A DNA stretch of 64,000 nt from assembly GCA_034401135.1 (NCBI GenBank), contig JAWZSP010000001.1, positions 1,550,001-1,614,000 on the forward strand, read 5' to 3'. This DNA is from Volutella citrinella (Eukaryota > Ascomycota > Sordariomycetes > Hypocreales > Nectriaceae). Made by a program: the position numbers and the translations under genes. Position 1 is the first letter of the stretch. Each line of letters opens with the position of its first letter. Below, one piece after another: positions 55,012 to 64,000 of the stretch. Under the pieces are notes generated by a model, which ran no database searches, was not told the DNA's origin, and saw only the letters and a list, made by a program, of their open reading frames with translations.

Positions 55012-56283
55012 ATGGCTCAACGTGGCGTTATCAAGGAAATCATCATCACTCCGGTGGCATTCCGTGACATGCCACTGCTAAACTCTGTTGGCGTCCACGA
55101 GCCGTTTGCACTGCGCAGCATTGTCGAGATCGTCACAGAGGACGCCTATGGGCTCGGCGAGTCATACGGCGACTCTACACACCTGGGCCGCATGCAAGTG
55201 GTGGCTGACCAGCTAAAGGGCCTCTCAGTATACGACACCAACGCCATCCACCGGATATGCGTCGACGCAATGAGGGGCGACACCACTACTGGCGGCGATG
55301 GCATGGCCGGAATGGTCACCACGGCATCCGTTGCCGACAAGGTCTTCTCGCCCTTTGAGGTTGCCTGCCTCGACATCCAGGGCAAGCTCGCGGGGCTCCC
55401 CGTCAGCCAGCTGCTTGGTGGACGGGTCAGGGACAACGTCCAGTACTCGGCCTATCTCTTCTACAAGTGGGGAGGCCACCCCGGAGAGCCCGACGACGAG
55501 TACGGCCCCGCCTTGGATCCAGCTGGTCTGGTCAAGCAAGCCAAGAAGATCATTGATGAGTACGGCTTCAAGGCCATCAAGCTCAAGGGTGGCGTGTTCC
55601 CCCCGGCGCAGGAGGTGGCCGCCATCAAGGCGCTCCGTGAGGCTTTCCCGGGCGTTCCCCTGCGGCTGGACCCCAACGCCGCATGGACTGTCGAGACGTC
55701 CAAGTGGGTGGCCAAGGAGCTTGAGGGCATCGTCGAGTACCTCGAGGACCCGGCCCCTGAGATCGAGGGCATGGCTGCCGTGGCCAAGGAGGCTCCCATG
55801 CCCCTGGCCACCAACATGGCCGTCGTGGCCTTTGCCCATCTCCCCCCTTCCATCCAGCAAAACGCCGTCCAGGTCGTCCTGTCCGACCACCACTTCTGGG
55901 GCGGCCTTCGCAAGTCCCAGAACCTGGCCGCCATCTGTGCCACCTGGGGGATGCGGCTCTCCATGCACTCCAACAGCCACCTGGGAATCTCCCTGGCCGC
56001 CATGACCCATCTGGCGTCTGCCACCCCTAACCTGGACTACGCCTGCGACACCCACTGGCCGTGGAAGCGCCGGGACGAGGATGTCATTGCCGACGGTGCC
56101 TTCACTTGGGTCGAGGGAGGCGTACAGGTGCCCACGGCCCCAGGACTGGGCGTGCAGTTGGACAGGGAGAAGCTGGCGCGGCTGCATAAGCAGTATCTCG
56201 ACTGTGGGCTGCGTAAGCGAGACGACACTACCTACATGAGGAAGTTCCAGCCTGACTTTTCGCCTGTAATTCCAAAGTGGTGA
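55012..56283 (+). CDS. Glucarate dehydratase (enolase superfamily, GlucD)
   Basis: This intronless gene encodes 423 residues. The start is preceded by GCAATC and begins MAQRGVIKEIIITPVAF, matching bacterial family members. All catalytic elements of GlucD are visible: K190 and K192 (IKLKGG), metal ligands D220 (RLDPNAAW), E245 (YLEDP) and N268 (ATNM), and the D292/H319 acid-base dyad (SDHHFWGG; MHSNSHLGIS), followed by DTHWPW and QVPTAPGLGVQLD. The N-terminal motif LLNSVGVHEPFALRS is of the GlucD type rather than mandelate racemase or galactonate dehydratase. It converts D-glucarate (and L-idarate in known enzymes) to 5-keto-4-deoxy-D-glucarate in the cytosol. Lack of introns in a cluster where every other gene has them hints at bacterial ancestry. 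Confidence 0.93.
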   Translation: MAQRGVIKEIIITPVAFRDMPLLNSVGVHEPFALRSIVEIVTEDAYGLGESYGDSTHLGRMQVVADQLKGLSVYDTNAIHRICVDAMRGDTTTGGDGMAGMVTTASVADKVFSPFEVACLDIQGKLAGLPVSQLLGGRVRDNVQYSAYLFYKWGGHPGEPDDEYGPALDPAGLVKQAKKIIDEYGFKAIKLKGGVFPPAQEVAAIKALREAFPGVPLRLDPNAAWTVETSKWVAKELEGIVEYLEDPAPEIEGMAAVAKEAPMPLATNMAVVAFAHLPPSIQQNAVQVVLSDHHFWGGLRKSQNLAAICATWGMRLSMHSNSHLGISLAAMTHLASATPNLDYACDTHWPWKRRDEDVIADGAFTWVEGGVQVPTAPGLGVQLDREKLARLHKQYLDCGLRKRDDTTYMRKFQPDFSPVIPKW

Positions 56284-57009
56284 AGGAAAATAGAGGAGGT
56301 GATAGAATATTGAGTCATGTCCATGTATGATAACAGAGATATCCACATTTTGCATATGACGGAAGCAGTTTGGGCAATTATAAATTCCAATGAAAGCATA
56401 GAGACGATCATTCCGCTCACCTGGTGCTGTCTTGTTTAAACCAGTGGTGTGTGCTTTGATTCTAAGCGTGGCAAGACAGCAGTGTGATGACACCTCCTTG
56501 AATCGGCCTGTCCCGTTTCTGCTACGTACTGATTTGTCTCTTCGTAGAGTTGTGCGTGAGAGACTGCGCTCATTGCCCTTCCTTTTTCAACATTTGTATA
56601 GGACTAAAGTTGGTTGCAATCGGAAAGACTTTGTCAAGCATGACACTTTCACCAGACACTATCTCCTACATAAGTGCAGCTTCGTAGCATAAATTGAGTG
56701 CCTGTTACTTAATCAGTCTAGTTTCCAACGCTTGGGAGCACTTAGGGATACCAAAAAAAAAATTAGGCTATTATTTCATTTGAAATGATGTTGCTGCAAG
56801 CTTTTATCCCATTTGGTTGATCATCTGTTCCACCCTATAATTGTGGGTTCAAGGAGCACCCACACCCCGCCACACGTCATGGCACTACCCCCACCACCAC
56901 CTCTCAACACCACACCTTTCTCGCGATCCTCTTTCACCTCGACATCCCACTGCACCCCGGATCCCAACACCACGCCCCTCTACGCCTTCCCCCGCCCCAA
57001 CCCCTCGAG
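56284..57009. other. Intergenic region between glucarate dehydratase and vps25
   Basis: A 726 bp stretch, A/T-rich up to about 56830, with an A tract at 56753-56762 and a small inverted repeat ATTTCA-TT-TGAAAT near 56775-56788. The right part is the vps25 promoter or leader and is C-rich. I see no gene. Confidence 0.45.
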
Positions 57010-57657
57010 ATGGCTTCCTCCACCGCCGGCGCTCCCTCCGCCGGCGCCTCCTCGCCCGCCGACCCCGCCTTCGCCTTCCCGCGCGAATACCACTTCCCCC
57101 CCTTCTTCACGCGCCAGACCAACCTCACCACGCTGCACGCCCAGCGCACCAAGTGGTCCGCCCTCGTCCTCGCCCACGCGCGCCACCACCGCACCTTCAA
57201 GCTCGCCCTGTCCGCCGCCGCCGACTCGGACCTCTTCTACAACCGCCGCCTCGACCGCCGCCTGCAGCCCGACGACATCCGCGATCTCGTCGACTTCATG
57301 CGCAAGGAGGGCCGCGCTGAGTACGTCGGCGGCGGATCTTCGGGTGACGTTGTATACCTCTACTGGCAGACCCCCGACGAGTGGGCCGGCGTCGTCGAGT
57401 CCTATGTCGAGGAGACGGGGCAGAAGGGCAGCGTCCTGACCGTCTACGAGCTCGTCGAGGGCGACGGCACAAGGGGCACAGGTACGTTTCTTCTGACCTC
57501 GCACGTTGGCCCGTCTGTGATTGCTGAGAACTCCCTCACCGTAGACCTTCACGGCATGGATACCGAAGTTCTTCTCAAGGCCCTCAACGTGCTGGTCAAG
57601 CGAGGCAAGGCGCAGATCTTTGGGCAGGACGACTCTCTCGGCGTCAAGTTCTTCTGA
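57010..57657 (+). CDS. vps25: ESCRT-II complex subunit Vps25
   Basis: Exons 57010..57481 and 57545..57657 give 194 residues, close to yeast Vps25 (about 200). After an Ala/Ser-rich leader the first winged-helix domain begins at FAFPREYHFPPFFTRQ, including the conserved PPF motif used to contact the ESCRT-II core. The second winged-helix domain ends with LLKALNVLVKRGKAQIFG and GVKFF. ESCRT-II acts at endosomes, with Vps25 bridging to Vps20 of ESCRT-III. The 63-nt intron is a multiple of three and stop-free, but its removal restores the conserved GTDLHGMDTEVL junction. It is tail-to-tail with the BRCT gene, 163 bp apart. Confidence 0.92.
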   Translation: MASSTAGAPSAGASSPADPAFAFPREYHFPPFFTRQTNLTTLHAQRTKWSALVLAHARHHRTFKLALSAAADSDLFYNRRLDRRLQPDDIRDLVDFMRKEGRAEYVGGGSSGDVVYLYWQTPDEWAGVVESYVEETGQKGSVLTVYELVEGDGTRGTGTFLLTSHVGPSVIAENSLTVDLHGMDTEVLLKALNVLVKRGKAQIFGQDDSLGVKFF

Positions 57658-57820
57658 GCTCATGCAACTATTCTCGGCTACATACAGAGCTCCCTCTGCC
57701 TCCAAAATACGCAAGATTCCACATGGACAGCAGTACAATATACAGCCAGTTCGACGACCAGCGAGACGCTCAATCCGACACCAAAACTCCCCGGCATTAC
57801 ATCATCGACCATTGGTGCTG

Positions 57821-60554
57821 TCAGATCCCCTGGCCCTTGTAGAAGTTTTCCACCAGGAACTTCTTGTCGTATCGCACCTCCTGCGCCATGGCCACGTCGA
57901 GGAGCCAGTCCGGTGCCACCACTCGCGGCTCCATGTTGCCCTTTCGCGCCATCTCCCGGAACCGCTCCCACATTTGCTTCTCGTCTGCACTGACGCTGCT
58001 GAGGAGGTACACGGGCTCCGGGGGCGCGTTGCCGTCCTCCTCGGCAGTGGTTGGCTTAATTGTGGTTCCACTGCGCGCCCGGTAGATCTTGAAAATGGCG
58101 CTGTTGGCCTCTGCGATTGCCTTGTAGCTCTCAGGCCCATTCCGGATCTTCTCGGTGCAATAGATGGGGATTCCCCGTAGGAGCTTGCCCCGGTTAGCCT
58201 TGGCACGCGCCATGGTCTTCTCGAGCTTGAAGTTGTATCGTTCCTCCACCTCTTTATCCTGCAGGATAAAATCATCCACGTCTGGAACCTTGCCGGTCTC
58301 CAGCACCTTGTCAACAAACGTGGATGAGATGACGGTTGGTCCGCGGGCGAGGGCACTCAGGAACTTGACAGTTCGGACGATATGAGGGGCAGCTAGATAG
58401 TCACAGGGCTGGCCCTCGGACACGATCTGGATACCCAGATCTCGCAGTTTTTTCTGTTTGCTAGGTTAGAATCGGAAAAATATAACTTCAAGGCCAACCT
58501 TCGGTCCACTTACCCGATCGTGATCTTCCTTGTTCTTGTCACCCACCCACCGACTGAAACCAGTCAGGATAATCCGCATGTCAATGTCTGGCAGCGAAGG
58601 GCGAGCCTTCTTGGCAGGTCGTTTGGCCTCGTCGGCATCTTCCTCGGTCGGGCTTGAGGCTGCTGCCTTTGCCTGCTTCTCCTTCTCTGCTTGGTCGGCG
58701 GCGCGCTTTCCTCCCCACGGGATATTGGCCCCTTTGCTGTGGCGTTTCTTTTCCTTCTCGTACAGGGCAATATCGGGGGCGATGGTCTGGAGGAGATCGC
58801 GGGCTTTGGCTTTGGCACTGCGGCCCCCAGTCGACATGACTCCGGGGGTTTCATTCTCCTTCCCAGCTCGGACAGTTCGAGTTCTAATCGGTGTCGCAAC
58901 CTCCGCCGCCTTTTTGGTCGTTGCCTTCTTCGGCGCCTCTTCTTCTGTTTCGGACTCCGAGTCGTCTTGATCGGCGCCAGCTTCTCCTATCACCACACCT
59001 TCTGCTGGGCCGTGGTTGTAAGCATTGTCCTCGGCTGCCTCGAGAATCCTTCGCTTCCTCTTGGCTCGCGGGGACAATCCCTCCTCGCCGCCAGGATAGT
59101 AAAGATCCCGTAACTTGGATTCGTCAAAGAAAGTCTGGCCGATGACTTCCCCCAGGTTCGTGCGTGGCGGGAAGTGGTTGTACTTGCTCAGATTAATAGG
59201 TTTCATCTCGCATTTGGCATAGCTCTCCTCAATCCAGAGGTGGTTGATAACGGCGATACCCCATTCAGGCGCGGCTTTGCACTTCTCGCTCGAGTTTCTA
59301 GCAGTGACCAGGTGGGTGTTATCCGACTTCATCGTCTTTGTAAATTCAGCACCACAAGCTCTGATGAGATTCTCGAGGTAGACTCGAGCTTCACCTCCAT
59401 AGTTGGACACGGTGATGCGCAGGTCCTTGAATCCCTCAATGCCGTTCTTGGGAACGGGGTAATGCAGGAGACGTCGGAGGGGCGAAGTCCATTCGTTCTG
59501 GACAATCAGGTAAAACAGCCAAGCCAGATTTCCCACGTCCTTGCAAGACTGAGCCGCCCGAACATACTGAGGTCCATCGCGGTACTGGCAGATGAACATG
59601 TCGCAGCTGTCAACGTCCTCGACTATCCGTCCACCGCCGTTCACAATAATGTCCCGGACGACTTTCCTGAGTCGATCGCTGACACTCAAATCCCACGATA
59701 ACATGACCCTTCTGTCTTGGAAAACGGTCACCCGAGGGCGAACACTCTCGGAATCGGATGGCACAGGTAGGTAGGTCGGGGTGGCAGAGATGGCGCCTTC
59801 GAGGTTCGCATTGGACGGGATTGCTAGCTCCTCTTCGGGAGACTTCTTAAGGATCTCTGGATCAGGGAGAATGTAGGGGCCTTCGTCGATTCTCTTTCCC
59901 AGCTTGAAGCAATCGTCAAACCTAAGCACGGTCAGGTTAGCTCCTAAGTCCCGTCACGTTCGCTGCGTCGTCGCCTACCAGTGGGGGAGGACAATCTTGC
60001 CCTTCCAGCCCTTTTCCAGGGCCCATTTGACTTTCGGATGTTCCATGGATAAGGCACAAATATGAGTAACCTGTCGCGACACATCCTTCGACTCCTGGCC
60101 ACCCAGCGCCAGAGTGGCACCGGCAATGCTTTCCTTGTCGGTTTCTGGAAGGTCAGCACACGTCACCACCACCTCGGAGAAGATCATTCGCGGATCTGGT
60201 GAGAATGGCCTGAGCTGCGCCTGCTTCCTTCGCGCGACAGAGAGCGTTATCCATTGTGTCGTCACCACGGGGATCATCACGGCCTGTGTTTCGGTATATT
60301 GCGGGAAGTCGATGGTGTTGGAGACGATGTGCGTCACCTTTTCGATGGGGATGGTGCCGTCGCGTCGCGGCTCGCAGATTTCGGCGCCATTGTCCTCAAG
60401 AACGCGCGACAGCTAGTCACCGGTCAGTCCCAGGGTCGCGTTTCAATCGGATGAAAGGACTCACGTCGGCAATCAACTTTGGTGCCAGCCGGTTGCTGGG
60501 GACGAAGGCGACGGCGCATTCAGCAAAGACGCCCGAGCCTCCTTTGTCGCCCAT
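57821..60554 (-). CDS. brc1: Multi-BRCT DNA-damage protein, Brc1/Rtt107 homologue
   Basis: Exons complement(60465..60554, 59979..60412, 58514..59921, 57821..58453) give 854 residues. BRCT repeats are recognisable at about 1-95 and 105-190 (VTHIVSNTIDF; W at the end of exon 2), 244-330 and 336-420 (GGRIVEDVDSCDMFI; FTKTMKSDNTHLVTAR) and a C-terminal pair at about 622-725 and 740-854. A charged, Lys/Glu/Ser-rich linker lies between about 460 and 620. Four N-terminal plus two C-terminal BRCTs is the layout of S. pombe Brc1 and yeast Rtt107, nuclear scaffolds that bind gamma-H2A at damaged replication forks with Smc5-6 and Slx4-type partners. The start at 60554 gives a short leader before BRCT1. 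Confidence 0.88.
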
Positions 60555-61219
60555 CTTGTCGCGAGCCGTGGTAATATTCGATAGCAGATGGAAGGCACGA
60601 GAGCAGCAGCTAAGCACAATCGATTTGCGTCAGGGACAATCAAGACATTGGCCAAGACACCAAAATGGGGGATGTGGTCCAAGAATTTGTCGGTGGTTGC
60701 TAGCAGCTTCTTTTGTCTTGTTTGGCACGACGCGACCGCCCACACGGCAAACGCGAAGACTTCAGGCAGTCACATGACTTTAAAAGGTCGCGATACTTTG
60801 TCCTCCGCCACTTAGGGGGGGGAGTCTGGTACCAGGTACTTTGACCCACAGGCAGCCGTGCCCCTCCAACGCGTCTCCGAAAACCACTTTATGCCCCAGT
60901 CCATGCGAAATGGGTACCTCACTGTCGTGTGATCAAGCCGAAGGTACATGACGAGATGGAACTGGCGGTGGAGGCCTGTTTTCGTGAGGCTGCGTTTTTA
61001 AAAGAAGATGGGAAAGTCATTTGCGAATATGTATCGTCCCCATCCACCGATGCCATGCAACCCATCTAAAATGAGATGTTCTTTCATCCAATAAATGCCC
61101 GCCATAAATCACGTCGCTAAACGCCCGCCCACCTCGACCAGTGTAGTCGCACTGACGAGCCTGCTTCCTTTTCACAATCGCCTGAAGCAGAGTCGCAAAA
61201 GTAGTTGTATTCTTTTCCT
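60555..61219. other. Intergenic region between brc1 and the hexokinase-like gene
   Basis: A 665 bp gap containing the brc1 promoter and the 3' UTR of the hexokinase-like gene. I see no gene. Confidence 0.5.
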
Positions 61220-62950
61220 TCAAGCCTCTCCCTGCAGTGATGCCAACGCGACGGCAGCGCCCATCAGCGAGCTCTCATGCGCCGCCACGAGCTTGATCTT
61301 GCCAGATTCCCGTTCCCCATTGTCGCTTCTGCTCAACGCAAGGCTATCCAAGTACTTTTGACAAAGGCTGAGATATCCGGGGTAGCTCTCGATCACGCTG
61401 CCATTGAAAGCTACAGTCGTTTCACGCATATCCCTGTCCGCCTCCGCGCTAGGTCGTAGTGGCGAGGTGCTGGGGAGTCCGGCAACGTATTCCGCCTGGC
61501 TAGCAACTCGAAGGGTGCTGAATGTGAATACGGTGGTGGCAACAAGTGCGCTTGAGCGCCGAGAAATCATCGCGGCCAGTCTGTTCAGGAAGGCCATATC
61601 GGAAGGCGACGGGGTGTGGGTTGAGGGGTGGCGTTTGGAGAACTCGTTGCAAGATGTTGTAAATTCGGGGCTCGGATCACTGCCTTGTTAGACGATCGCC
61701 CTCATCGATAAAAGGCCTTGGTAACTCACCTTTGAACCATTGACAAGGTCTCAGTGCTGAGCGAATATGGTTCCAATAGCGAATCTGGAACCACACCGCC
61801 AAAGACACCCGCCGTCTCGATGGCTTCCAGGAGCGTAAAGCGGCAGATCTCGCCCAAGTACATACCGCTGACAAGGTGCTCGAGCGGCTGCAGCCCTGGA
61901 TTCGGATGACCTTGGAGCAGCTGCTCATCCCATCGAGTCAGTGGTAGGATATCGTGACCGAACATTCCTATTTCCGAGTTGACGACGCAGTGGGACGCTT
62001 CGTCAAACCATGAGGCCGGTCTATCGCCAAACTTTGATGAGCCAATGGCCAGCACTGGCAGGAAGGCAGCGATGTTGACGCCGGTCCCCAAGATGAGCCC
62101 AAATCGCGTGGACGCATGGGTGTATGATTGTGACAATAAACAGGCGCCTGAGTCGTTAATTATGGCTTGCAGCTCTACGCTTAGACCGTGGCTGTTGCAA
62201 GCCTCCTTTAGGATGTCTCCTAGATCACGACCCATCAAGCCCTTGTACGCCGAGAAGCCTTTGCCCATAATCTGGAGCTTGCCGCCTCCCAGCGATGTTT
62301 GCCTATTTGAATGTTAGCATCGAAGCGTGGTCGGATTCGGGAAACTCGACGTACTCGATAGGGAAACTCCACGCCAAGGCCATTGGCAGTGGCTTCTCCA
62401 GAATGCTGCCATCTTGCGGCCCAACCGCAAGTGTCTCAGCAATCCTTGCCGCCATCCAGCCAAAAAAATCCATACCCTCCAAATCCTTGACGTGGCTTGT
62501 TATTGGAAAGCAGCGCATGCTAAGAATCTCGCTCTCGTCGCCCAGCTTCGCCGTGCGCCCCCTCAGTTCCACCAAGGCCACTCTGAGAGTAGAGCCGCCA
62601 ACATCAAGGGCCAGAAATCTCCCTCGCTCCGTCCCCTTGGGCAGCTGGTGGCTGTAGGATGGCAGCATACAAGCCGGGTCCTTCCGAAGGCGTTGCCTGA
62701 ATTGCTTCATGAGGCCACGTGAGAGCTCATGGAGGTCATCAAGGGCAATGGGTCCGAGGAACAGAGACTCGGCCTCTGCTAGAAACTTGTCGGCATTTCG
62801 GCGTTGTAGAGCATTCGATGGCACCTTGGAAAGGGAAGGGGCTGTAAAGGGGCTGATCCAATATGAAAATATGGCCTGGATCAGAGACTTGCCACGCAGG
62901 AGGCTCTTGACGATGGCCGCCAGGAATGTTTTTTGAAACGTCGTCGTCAT
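61220..62950 (-). CDS. Divergent hexokinase-family protein (HxkC/XprF-like)
   Basis: Exons complement(62355..62950, 61730..62302, 61220..61679) give 542 residues. Hexokinase motifs are present but divergent: phosphate-1 loop LALDVGGSTLRV, sugar-site ALAWSFPIEQTSL with GKGF, INDSGACLL in place of NDTVGTL (the catalytic Asp is kept), GLILGTGVNIAAF, VNSEIGMFG and SGMYLGEICR. The N-terminal 45 residues are basic and hydrophobic, unlike glycolytic hexokinase, and could direct it to a membrane or mitochondrion. In Aspergillus nidulans such atypical hexokinases (HxkC/XprF, HxkD) regulate starvation responses and extracellular proteases rather than phosphorylate glucose. Whether this copy is catalytic is unclear. 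All three exons are joined by standard introns of 50-52 nt. Confidence 0.85.
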
Positions 62951-64000
62951 GATGCAAGTGGGCGACGGGGTGACATGAGGGTGTAGGCAAGGGGAACCAG
63001 TGCAAAGCGAGTGATGGGGAAACAGTCGCAAGAGGACAAGGCCTGTCAACTCATGAAGGCCCGCGACGTAAATACTCGGTTGGTGGGATAGGACGGGTTG
63101 GACGAGAGCAGGGAGGTCAAGGCCACCTCACGTAGCCTCACGTAGCGTCTGGTCCTGCGAGGATGGAGCAGTGCGGAGCCAATGTGATGGGTACGTTGGT
63201 CGCGGAAGGATGGCCGGCAAGGGGAGGCAGGCAGGCAGCGAATTGAGACAAGACCAGCCAGACCAGGACACAGCCAGGCACGCTTATGGAACCGGTCCAA
63301 TGCGGACGGGGACCGGACGGGAATACGAGCGGAGTAGCACAAGATGCAGCGATGATGAGCGAGTGACGGTCCGGGTGGGAGGGAGCTGGCGGGAACGGGA
63401 CGCGGGATCGTAGCCACAGCAGACAGAGTAGACGCTAAGATTGGATGATGGGTCGCCAAAGGGACGGCAAATAGAGGCAAGTGACAAAAGACGGAATGGT
63501 AGCTGTCGGGTGAGGTGAGGTGAGGCGAGGCAGAGTGGACACGGACAGGACAGTCGACGTTGCAGGCGGCGGCGCAAGGCACGGCGGCATCCAGGAAGCA
63601 GCCCGAGACCCGAGACGGCGGCATGCAAGACCAAGACGTCGCACAAGCAGTACTAGTCGGCCTACGAGGAAGAGGAGCCACGCTGGTTGCCTACCGGAGA
63701 CTCACTGGCTCCGCCACTTCGGAAACAGACGCACGCGACAGCTGGGATGCCTCGTCTGGCGCTACAGACCCTCTAGGCCGGCCCACCAGTGGATTCGCTG
63801 GCTCTGTGCCATCTGGTGCCAGTTCACCTGCCTTGGACGTACGCAGGACGGGGGCACTGTAGGTAGCTTCGCTGCTAGGCGCAAAGCCGATCCGTCCATT
63901 GGGGGTGGTGAACGGTGAGGGTGGCCAGAGGTGAGACGGGGTCGAGCTCTGGTAATAGCGCAACGCTGTAACGTTGCGTGAGGTGGAGAGTCGGGGGCCG
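62951..64000. other. Upstream region of the hexokinase-like gene, to window end
   Basis: The last 1050 bp hold the promoter of the hexokinase-like gene, with G/A-rich short repeats (GTGAG units at about 63508-63525). Open frames on both strands are low-complexity and show no domain. No gene start or end is supported before the window closes. Confidence 0.45.

Noticed and set aside
55225..56493. 422-codon frame antisense to glucarate dehydratase
   Set aside because: It is a shadow of a strongly conserved gene and has no recognisable domain.

Overview
The window is nuclear DNA of a filamentous ascomycete (Pezizomycotina, most likely a Sordariomycete). The evidence is gene-dense GC-rich coding DNA, many introns of 50-110 bp with GT...CTRAC...YAG signals, Pth11/CFEM-type rhodopsin-domain receptors, Zn(II)2Cys6 regulators and an SREBP-type bHLH factor with a DUF2014-like tail. 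Exon structures were inferred by eye from splice signals, reading phase and family knowledge; all reported multi-exon models close in frame.

Layout. 1-606: cytoplasmic tail of a truncated membrane protein. 2.3-22.5 kb: an accessory-looking stretch with three 7-TM receptor-like proteins (CFEM type at 2.3-3.8 kb; others at 14.9-16.4 and 18.3-19.8 kb), a secreted neutral ceramidase with an altered catalytic hexapeptide, a GMC oxidoreductase, a YciI/DGPF-domain protein, a small mitochondrial-looking protein and long gene-free gaps. 22.8-41.6 kb: core genes, namely Srs2 helicase, an uncharacterised single-span membrane protein, the SREBP homologue and the assimilatory nitrite reductase niiA. The niiA upstream region carries two perfect TCCGCGGA (NIT4/NirA-type) palindromes and a cluster of GATA sites.

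43.0-56.3 kb: the most interesting region. Seven adjacent genes read as an undescribed-looking sugar-diacid catabolic cluster: Zn2Cys6 regulator 1, YdfG-type SDR, DapA-family aldolase, D-glycerate 3-kinase, ketopantoate-reductase-like enzyme, Zn2Cys6 regulator 2 and an intronless glucarate dehydratase. Together they encode every step of a bacterial-style route: D-glucarate to 5-keto-4-deoxyglucarate, then pyruvate plus tartronate semialdehyde, then D-glycerate, then 3-phosphoglycerate. The two regulators are paralogues with matching intron positions, and the shared promoters contain palindromes suited to dimeric zinc-cluster factors.

57.0-63.0 kb: VPS25 (ESCRT-II), a multi-BRCT Brc1/Rtt107 homologue and a divergent hexokinase-like protein. 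The last kilobase is the upstream region of the hexokinase-like gene and shows no gene. No tRNA, rRNA, CRISPR array or intact transposon was recognised.
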